In this document: piece by piece, positions 49,794-54,446 of the stretch | Position numbering within the stretch: position 1 is the first letter of the stretch | Layout: each line of letters opens with the position of its first letter | Source of the DNA: Elusimicrobiota bacterium | GTDB lineage: Bacteria > Elusimicrobiota > Elusimicrobia > UBA1565 > UBA9628 | NCBI GenBank assembly: GCA_003151975.1 | Contig: PLZD01000046.1 | Span: forward strand, 1-54,446 | Reading direction: 5' to 3' | Length of the DNA: 54,446 nt | Made by a program: the position numbers and the translations under genes | Notes under the pieces: model-generated | Database searches by the model: none | Seen by the model: the letters and a program-made list of their open reading frames with translations, nothing else | Told to the model about the DNA's origin: nothing

Positions 49794-50052
49794 AAATCCT
49801 CTCCAGACGCCGGTCGGCTCGATGGCAACTGATCAATCGGACGACTTCGTCCCTCATCGTGAACACCGCGACGTAGCACTTGCTCTCGATCCTTGCGAGA
49901 ATCGAGAAGCGCGTCTCGTCCAATACCGGCCTGGCCTCCGTGATGACGAAGTCGCCATCCCAGAGGCGTTGAGCCCATTCGAGATCGACGCCGTGCCGCT
50001 CTAGGTTCCGGCGGTTCTTCTCCGGATCGAACTCGAATCGCGTCTCATTCAT
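49744..50052 (-). CDS. brnT: BrnT-like toxin (RelE-fold ribonuclease)
   Basis: 102 residues from MNETRFEFDPEKNRRNLERH. FEFDPEKNRRNLERHGVDLE near the N-terminus and VRLISCHRADRRLERIYE near the C-terminus match BrnT, a ribosome-independent mRNA-cutting toxin. The basic/aromatic residues used for cutting (R, R, D, K-rich tail) are present in outline. Unlike most toxin pairs the toxin gene comes first, as in brnTA. A longer frame to 50139 passes through the operator palindrome and is rejected. Confidence 0.88.
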   Translation of the reverse strand: MNETRFEFDPEKNRRNLERHGVDLEWAQRLWDGDFVITEARPVLDETRFSILARIESKCYVAVFTMRDEVVRLISCHRADRRLERIYESEIEERKKGEADHR

Positions 50053-50053
50053 A

Positions 50054-50068
50054 GTATAACAGTTATAC
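50054..50068 (-). promoter_or_regulatory. Palindromic operator GTATAAC-A-GTTATAC at the brnTA promoter
   Basis: A perfect 15-bp palindrome directly before the brnT ATG. It contains -10-like hexamers on the minus strand (TATAAC at 50066-50061, TATACT at 50058-50053). Autorepression by BrnA bound here is the simple reading. Confidence 0.6.
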
Positions 50069-50087
50069 CTATCGCTTTCCAGGTTTT

Positions 50088-50101
50088 GGGCTCGTGAGCC
50101 C
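50088..50101. repeat. Short hairpin GGGCTC-GT-GAGCCC
   Basis: A six-base-pair stem with a two-base loop, followed on the plus strand by TTAATATATATA. It lies between the divergent brnT and permease genes and has no upstream plus-strand gene to terminate, so its role is unclear. Confidence 0.45.
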
Positions 50102-50180
50102 TTAATATATATACGATTGACCCCCTCAAATTGTTCCACTCATAAATCCGTTGCGTGCTATCTTTTGCTGAAAATTTGGT

Positions 50181-50186
50181 TATAAT
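50181..50186 (+). promoter_or_regulatory. -10 box TATAAT of the amino-acid permease gene
   Basis: Perfect TATAAT at 50181-50186 in an AT-rich context, with no good -35 at 16-18 bases. The ATG at 50225 has GGGAGGA five bases upstream; the leader would be about 32 bases. Confidence 0.5.
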
Positions 50187-50224
50187 ACCGCTCGCATTCG
50201 CCGAGACGGTCAGGGAGGACATCA

Positions 50225-51727
50225 ATGGAGCACATCTTCAAGACCAAGCCGCTCAAGATGCTGCTGGACGAGATGAAGGGCGAGAACCGCCTGCGCCGCG
50301 TGCTCGGGCCCCTGCATCTGACCAGCCTCGGCGTCGGCTGCATCATCGGCACCGGCATCTTCGTGCTGACCGGTGTGGCCGCCCACGACAAGGCCGGTCC
50401 CGCGCTCACGCTCTCGTTCTGCGTCGCCGGCCTCGCCTGCATTTTAGCCGCGCTCTGCTACGCGGAATTTGCCGCGATGGTTCCGGTTGCCGGTTCTGCT
50501 TATACCTACGCCTACGCGACGCTCGGCGAAGTCTTCGCCTGGATCATCGGCTGGGACCTCGTTCTCGAGTACACGGTCGCCTCGGCCACCGTCGCGCACG
50601 GCTGGTCGCACTACTTTCAGGATTTTATCAGCATCTTCGGCTTTCACATACCCAAGCACTTTTCCAACGCGCCATTTGACTTCTTACCGGCCACCGGGCA
50701 TTTGGTGCTTACTGGGACATGGTTCGATGCCCCCGCGATCGTGATCGCCGCCATTGTCACGGTCATCCTCGTGATCGGAATTCAGGAAAGCGCGACGATC
50801 AACACCGCGATGGTCATCATAAAGGTGGCGATCGTGCTCTTCGTGATCATCGTCGGAGCTTTTTATGTGAAGCCCGCGAACTGGCATCCCTTCGCGCCGT
50901 TCGGCTATACGGGCATCAGCATGTTCGGGAAGACTTTATTCGGCCAAACGGGCAAAGGAGGCGAACCGCTCGGAGTCCTCGCGGGCTCCGCCATGATCTT
51001 CTTCGCGTACATCGGCTTCGACTCCGTGTCGACTCACGCCGAGGAGGCCAAGAATCCCCAGCGCGACATCCCGATCGGCATCATGGCCTCGCTGGTTCTC
51101 TGCACGATTCTCTACATCGCCGTCTCGGCCGTGCTGACCGGCATGGTGCCCTACGACAAGATCAACATCGACGCGCCGGTCTCCGACGCGTTCCGGCAAG
51201 TCGGCCTGCCGTGGGCGCAGTTCCTGATCTCGCTGGGCGCGATCGCGGGCATCACCTCGGTCTTGCTCGTTCTCATGCTCTCGCAGCCGCGCGTGTTCTT
51301 GGCGATGGCGCGCGACGGACTGGTCCCGCCCTCGATCTTCGGCGCGATTCACGAGAAGTTCCGCACTCCCTACAAGTCCACGATCCTCACGGGCATCGTC
51401 GTCGCGACGCTTGGCGCTTTCATCCCGCTGCGCATACTCGCCGAGCTCGTCAACATCGGAACTTTGCTTGCCTTCGTGATCGTCTGCGCGGCGGTGCTCG
51501 TCATGCGGAAGATTCATCCCGAAGTCGAGCGGCCCTTCAAGTGCCCAATGGTGCCGATCGTGCCCATCGGGGGCATCCTGCTCTGTCTCATGCTCATGTT
51601 CTCGCTGCCCGCCGAGAACTGGATTCGGCTCATCGTCTGGCTGGCTATCGGCTTGGCGATCTATTTCGGCTACGGACGCCATCATAGCGTGCTCGCCAAA
51701 GAGCGCGCGGCCTCCGCGCGCGCGTGA
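50225..51727 (+). CDS. APC-superfamily amino-acid permease (cationic amino-acid transporter-like)
   Basis: 500 residues with about 12-13 membrane helices. LTSLGVGCIIGTGIFVLTGV is the conserved helix 1 substrate-binding break (IIGTGIF), then FAAMVPVAGSAYTYAYATLG, FFAYIGFDSVSTHAEEAKNP and RDIPIGI, all typical of the APC cationic amino-acid group (YfnA/CAT-like). The substrate cannot be settled from sequence. The stop overlaps the GTG of the following permease as GTGA. Confidence 0.92.
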   Translation: MEHIFKTKPLKMLLDEMKGENRLRRVLGPLHLTSLGVGCIIGTGIFVLTGVAAHDKAGPALTLSFCVAGLACILAALCYAEFAAMVPVAGSAYTYAYATLGEVFAWIIGWDLVLEYTVASATVAHGWSHYFQDFISIFGFHIPKHFSNAPFDFLPATGHLVLTGTWFDAPAIVIAAIVTVILVIGIQESATINTAMVIIKVAIVLFVIIVGAFYVKPANWHPFAPFGYTGISMFGKTLFGQTGKGGEPLGVLAGSAMIFFAYIGFDSVSTHAEEAKNPQRDIPIGIMASLVLCTILYIAVSAVLTGMVPYDKINIDAPVSDAFRQVGLPWAQFLISLGAIAGITSVLLVLMLSQPRVFLAMARDGLVPPSIFGAIHEKFRTPYKSTILTGIVVATLGAFIPLRILAELVNIGTLLAFVIVCAAVLVMRKIHPEVERPFKCPMVPIVPIGGILLCLMLMFSLPAENWIRLIVWLAIGLAIYFGYGRHHSVLAKERAASARA

Positions 51728-52644
51728 GCATCCGCGACGGCCTGCTGCTCGCGCTGGCCATCGTCACGGTTGCTTACTCGTGGTTTTGGGGCTCGCATCT
51801 TCTGCGCGAGACCCGCGAAGGCGGCGCGCCGAACGATCCCGTGCGCTGGCCGACGCCGCTCGAGCTCTTCATCGGCTTTTTGACCGATTTCTTCGATACC
51901 CTCGGCATCGGCTCGTACGCGCCGACGACCTCGCTGTTTAAATTCTTCAAGCTTGTCCCTGATGAAAATATTCCGGGCTCGCTCAACGTCGGCCACGCGA
52001 TCCCGACTTTCGCCGAAGCCTTCATCTACATCACGATCGTCGCGATGGACGGCAAGACGCTGGCGCTCATGATCCTGGCCTCCGTCGTGGGGGCTTGGCT
52101 CGGCGCGGGCGTCGTCGTGAAGCTGCCGCGGCGGTACATCCAAATCGGGATGGGCGTCGCTCTCGTCGCCGCGGCCGCCTTTTTCACGATGAAGAATCTC
52201 AAGATGTATCCGTTTGATGCCGCGACTCAATCGATGGAAGGCGGCTTGCTGGCGCTCGAAGGTCCGCGCTTGGCGATCGGGCTCGCCGGAATCTTCATCT
52301 TGGGCGCGCTCATGACGCTCGGGATCGGCGCCTACGCGCCCACGATGGTCCTCGTCAGCCTTCTGGGCATGGCGCCCACAGCCGCTTTCCCGATCATGAT
52401 GGGCGCCTGCGCTTTCCTGATCCCCGCGGCCGACGTCAAGTTCATCAAGAGCGGCCGCTACAGCCGGGCGCCCTGCCTGGGCCTCACGATCGGCGGCACG
52501 CCGGGTGTGCTCATCGCCGCCTTTATCGCGGAGAAGTTCTTCAAGCTTCCGATCTCCACGATCCGCTGGGGCGTGATCGCCGTGGTTCTCTACACCGCCG
52601 CGACGCTGCTGCGCTCGGCGATGGCCGAGCCCGCGAAAGCCTAG
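51724..52644 (+). CDS. TauE/SafE-family membrane permease
   Basis: 306 residues, GTG start at 51724 overlapping the upstream stop by four bases. About eight helices form two repeats, each with a related motif: FIGFLTDFFDTLGIGSYAPT in the first half and LMTLGIGAYAPTMVLVSLLG in the second, the inverted-repeat signature of TauE/SafE proteins, which export sulfite or small organic sulfonates or acids. A further match is CLGLTIGGTPGVLIAAFIAE. It is coupled to the amino-acid permease, so the two may handle related compounds. It converges with the efflux gene with a four-base overlap. Confidence 0.87.
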   Translation: MSIRDGLLLALAIVTVAYSWFWGSHLLRETREGGAPNDPVRWPTPLELFIGFLTDFFDTLGIGSYAPTTSLFKFFKLVPDENIPGSLNVGHAIPTFAEAFIYITIVAMDGKTLALMILASVVGAWLGAGVVVKLPRRYIQIGMGVALVAAAAFFTMKNLKMYPFDAATQSMEGGLLALEGPRLAIGLAGIFILGALMTLGIGAYAPTMVLVSLLGMAPTAAFPIMMGACAFLIPAADVKFIKSGRYSRAPCLGLTIGGTPGVLIAAFIAEKFFKLPISTIRWGVIAVVLYTAATLLRSAMAEPAKA

Positions 52645-54107
52645 TTAGCCTTCGGCTGGACGAGGCTGCCCGAGGGATAAGTCGCGCGCACCTTGTTCCA
52701 ATCAGGCATCAGCGTCTGGTTCCAGCCGCCGCCGAGATCGCGCATGAGGTTGACGCTGGCCGTCATGCGCCGCCCGAGGATTTGCGCGGAGCCGTTGAGG
52801 CTCGTCAAATAGATGTTCTGGGCCTGGATCACGTCCAGATAAGAAACCAAGCCGGCTTGGTAGCGCTCGAGTGTCAGCTTCAGCGATTCCTGCGCCGCCT
52901 TGAGCGCCAGGTCCTGCTGGCCGGCCTCGGTGGAGAGCCAGCGCAGCGCCGCGAGATCGTCCTCGACTTCCTGAAACGCGACGAGCACGGACTGCCGGTA
53001 GCCCGCCACCGCGCCGTCGTAAACGGCCCACGCCTGCTTGCGCTGGGCGCCGCGCTTGCCGAAGTCGATGATCGTCTCGCTGGCGGTCGCGCCGAGCGAA
53101 AAGAAGCGGCTCGACCACATCAGCACTTTGTTGGACGCGGTGTTCTCGAAGCCGCCGGTGGCCACGATGTTGATGACGGGGAAATACGCCGCGCGCGCCA
53201 GGCCCACGCCGGCGTTGGCCGCGTAGACCTGCCTTTCCGCGGCCGCGATGTCGGGACGGCGCTCGAGAAGCTGGGAGGGCAGTCCCGTCGGGATTTCCGG
53301 GGGCGGGGCCGCGATCGCGCCTCCCTCCATCGTAAAGCTGGAAGCCGAGACTCCGACGAGGACCGCGATGGCGTGCTCGAGCTGGGCGCGCGTGATCTGG
53401 AGGTCGCTGGCCTGCGCCCGCGTGCTCTCGAGTTGCGACTCGGCCTGGGACACGTCGGCCTGCGACGCGACGCCCGCGTTGAAGCGGTTGGTCGTCAGCT
53501 TGACGTTCGACTCGAAATCGAGCGTGGCCGAGCTTAGGTTTGTCTCCTGCATATCCGTGGCTTCCAGCGTGAAGTAGTCGGCGGCGAGCTGCGCCTGCAG
53601 GCTCAGCCGCGCGTTTTCGAGGTTGGCGGCACCCGCCTGCGCCTGGCCGACGGAGGTCTTGACCGAGAGCCTGATGGCGCCCCAAAGGTCGGGCTCCCAC
53701 GACGCGGTGCCGGGCGCCGAGTAGAGCGTGGAGTAGCTGTAGGTGTTCGTGCCCGCGGAGTAGGAACGCTGCCGCGTCGCCGAGGGATTGGCCGTCGCCG
53801 TCGGGAAGAAGCCCGTCAGGGCAGAGGAGACCAGCGCGCGCGACTGGCGGTACTGCGCTTCCGCCTGCTGAAGGCTTTGGTTGGCGGCGGCGCATTGCTC
53901 CTCGAGGCCATTGAGCTTGGCGTCGCCGAAAATCTCCCACCACTTGCCGCGCGGCAGCGAGTCCGACGGCGAGGCCGGCTTCCATTGCGAATCGCGCTCC
54001 TTGAAGCCGGCGGGTTCCGGCGTCTTGGGCGCGGCGTAATGAGGCTCGAAGCAGGCGCTCATGAGGGCGGCCGCCAGCGGCAGAACGAGAGGGATGATTC
54101 GTTTCAC
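52641..54107 (-). CDS. RND efflux outer-membrane lipoprotein (OprM/NodT family)
   Basis: 488 residues. MKRIIPLVLPLAAALMSAC is a lipoprotein signal. KWWEIFGDAKLNGLEEQCAA is the family start. Two repeated helical-barrel halves can be read (about 60-260 and 270-465), with LLERRPDIAAAERQVYAANA and LERYQAGLVSYLDVIQAQNI, the latter a hallmark of OprM-like channels. It forms the trimeric outer-membrane channel for the RND pump encoded just upstream (two bases apart). Confidence 0.93.
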   Translation of the reverse strand: MKRIIPLVLPLAAALMSACFEPHYAAPKTPEPAGFKERDSQWKPASPSDSLPRGKWWEIFGDAKLNGLEEQCAAANQSLQQAEAQYRQSRALVSSALTGFFPTATANPSATRQRSYSAGTNTYSYSTLYSAPGTASWEPDLWGAIRLSVKTSVGQAQAGAANLENARLSLQAQLAADYFTLEATDMQETNLSSATLDFESNVKLTTNRFNAGVASQADVSQAESQLESTRAQASDLQITRAQLEHAIAVLVGVSASSFTMEGGAIAAPPPEIPTGLPSQLLERRPDIAAAERQVYAANAGVGLARAAYFPVINIVATGGFENTASNKVLMWSSRFFSLGATASETIIDFGKRGAQRKQAWAVYDGAVAGYRQSVLVAFQEVEDDLAALRWLSTEAGQQDLALKAAQESLKLTLERYQAGLVSYLDVIQAQNIYLTSLNGSAQILGRRMTASVNLMRDLGGGWNQTLMPDWNKVRATYPSGSLVQPKAN

Positions 54108-54109
54108 TT

Positions 54110-54446
54110 TCAGGCTCCTTGCGCTCCGGCTTCGGCCGTCCCATGACGCGGCATATTGAGGTGCAGCCGCTGGGTCCAGCGTCCGAAGCGCTCCATATAG
54201 AGGTAGACCACGGGGGTCGTGAAGAGGGTGAGCATTTGGCTGACGATGAGGCCGCCGACGATGGCGATGCCCAAGGGGCGGCGCAGTTCGGAGCCGGTGC
54301 CGGTGCCGAAGGCCAGCGGGACCGCGCCCAAGAGGGCCGCCATGGTCGTCATCGTGATGGGGCGGAAGCGCAAGAGACAGGCTTCGAAAATGGCCTCGCG
54401 CGGCGTCTTGCCGTCCTTGCGTTCGGCCTCGAGCGCGAAGTCGATC
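54110..54446 (-). CDS. RND multidrug-type efflux permease, C-terminal end only
   Basis: The frame is open from the window edge (first full codon at 54445) to the stop at 54110, about 111 residues. [20 protein letters not shown] and [20 protein letters not shown], then [20 protein letters not shown] are the last cytoplasmic loop and final two helices of AcrB/MdtB-type permeases. The protein begins outside the window. It exports substrates from the inner membrane and periplasm with the outer-membrane factor downstream; a membrane-fusion protein gene is expected beyond the edge. Confidence 0.93.
   Translation of the reverse strand, partial: IDFALEAERKDGKTPREAIFEACLLRFRPITMTTMAALLGAVPLAFGTGTGSELRRPLGIAIVGGLIVSQMLTLFTTPVVYLYMERFGRWTQRLHLNMPRHGTAEAGAQGA

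Noticed and set aside
48190-50160. Insertion sequence or transposon in the AT-richer stretch
   Set aside because: No transposase or recombinase gene and no target duplication; the inverted ends fit a gene cassette better.

Overview
The window is a dense, GC-rich (visibly above 60 percent) stretch of a bacterial chromosome with about 55 protein genes and no rRNA, tRNA or CRISPR array that I can see. The cell is diderm (RND efflux with an outer-membrane factor, LpoB, many lipoproteins, AsmA-like proteins) and aerobic (an A-type cytochrome c oxidase), and it carries hopanoid genes. Gene style fits a candidate-phylum-like bacterium such as Elusimicrobiota, but no marker gene here proves that. The longest gene-free stretch is about 260 bases (48142-48399), and it is full of palindromes.

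Layout. 1-3138: two overlapping YyaL/SPATA20-type genes, the second membrane-anchored and lacking the cysteines. 3200-4768: small exported or membrane proteins. 4781-10208 (minus): a cytochrome oxidase operon (ctaC-ctaD-ctaE-subunit IV, two small membrane proteins, ctaB, diheme cytochrome c lipoprotein). 10353-13980: a HAMP protein without an output domain, a DUF3568 lipoprotein, and an orphan TAXI-type binding protein coupled to a second diheme cytochrome c. 14057-16033: a Tat operon (tatA, nucleotidyltransferase, tatC, lipid-phosphatase-like protein). 16550-21878: BT1/MFS transporter, ROK kinase, NlpC/P60 hydrolase and a trypsin-like protease. 21994-34069: cell-envelope genes, including a 1181-residue AsmA-like protein with about seven tandem repeats, an S41 protease, a second AsmA protein, and an LPP20-LpoB-COG3014-LPP20 lipoprotein operon. 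34223-37806: orn, a TPR protein, an M48-like protease and unknowns.

48141 down to 37850 (minus) is a nearly gapless array: shc-hpnH-hpnA-hpnG-ispA-dxs-ispH, two zinc-ribbon miniproteins and a retropepsin-like protease. It joins isoprenoid precursor supply (Dxs, IspH, IspA) to hopanoid cyclisation (Shc) and side-chain extension (HpnH, HpnG, HpnA). The squalene synthesis genes are not in the window.

48190-50160 is more AT-rich and accessory in character. It has three ACCGGT-centred palindromes, a pair of related lipoproteins that appear to be an integron gene cassette (attC-like site at 48359-48435 with a matching 5' boundary at 49282-49291), and a BrnT/BrnA toxin-antitoxin pair. 50225-54446 holds an amino-acid permease, a TauE/SafE permease and an RND efflux module that runs off the right end.

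Regulation. Sigma70-like promoters with 17-18 base spacers can be read in front of many operons. Several have the -10 box only 6-10 bases before the ATG, which implies leaderless or nearly leaderless mRNAs. A perfect TGTGA-N6-TCACA (CRP-type) site lies about 60 bases upstream of both divergent promoters between the lipoprotein operon and orn.
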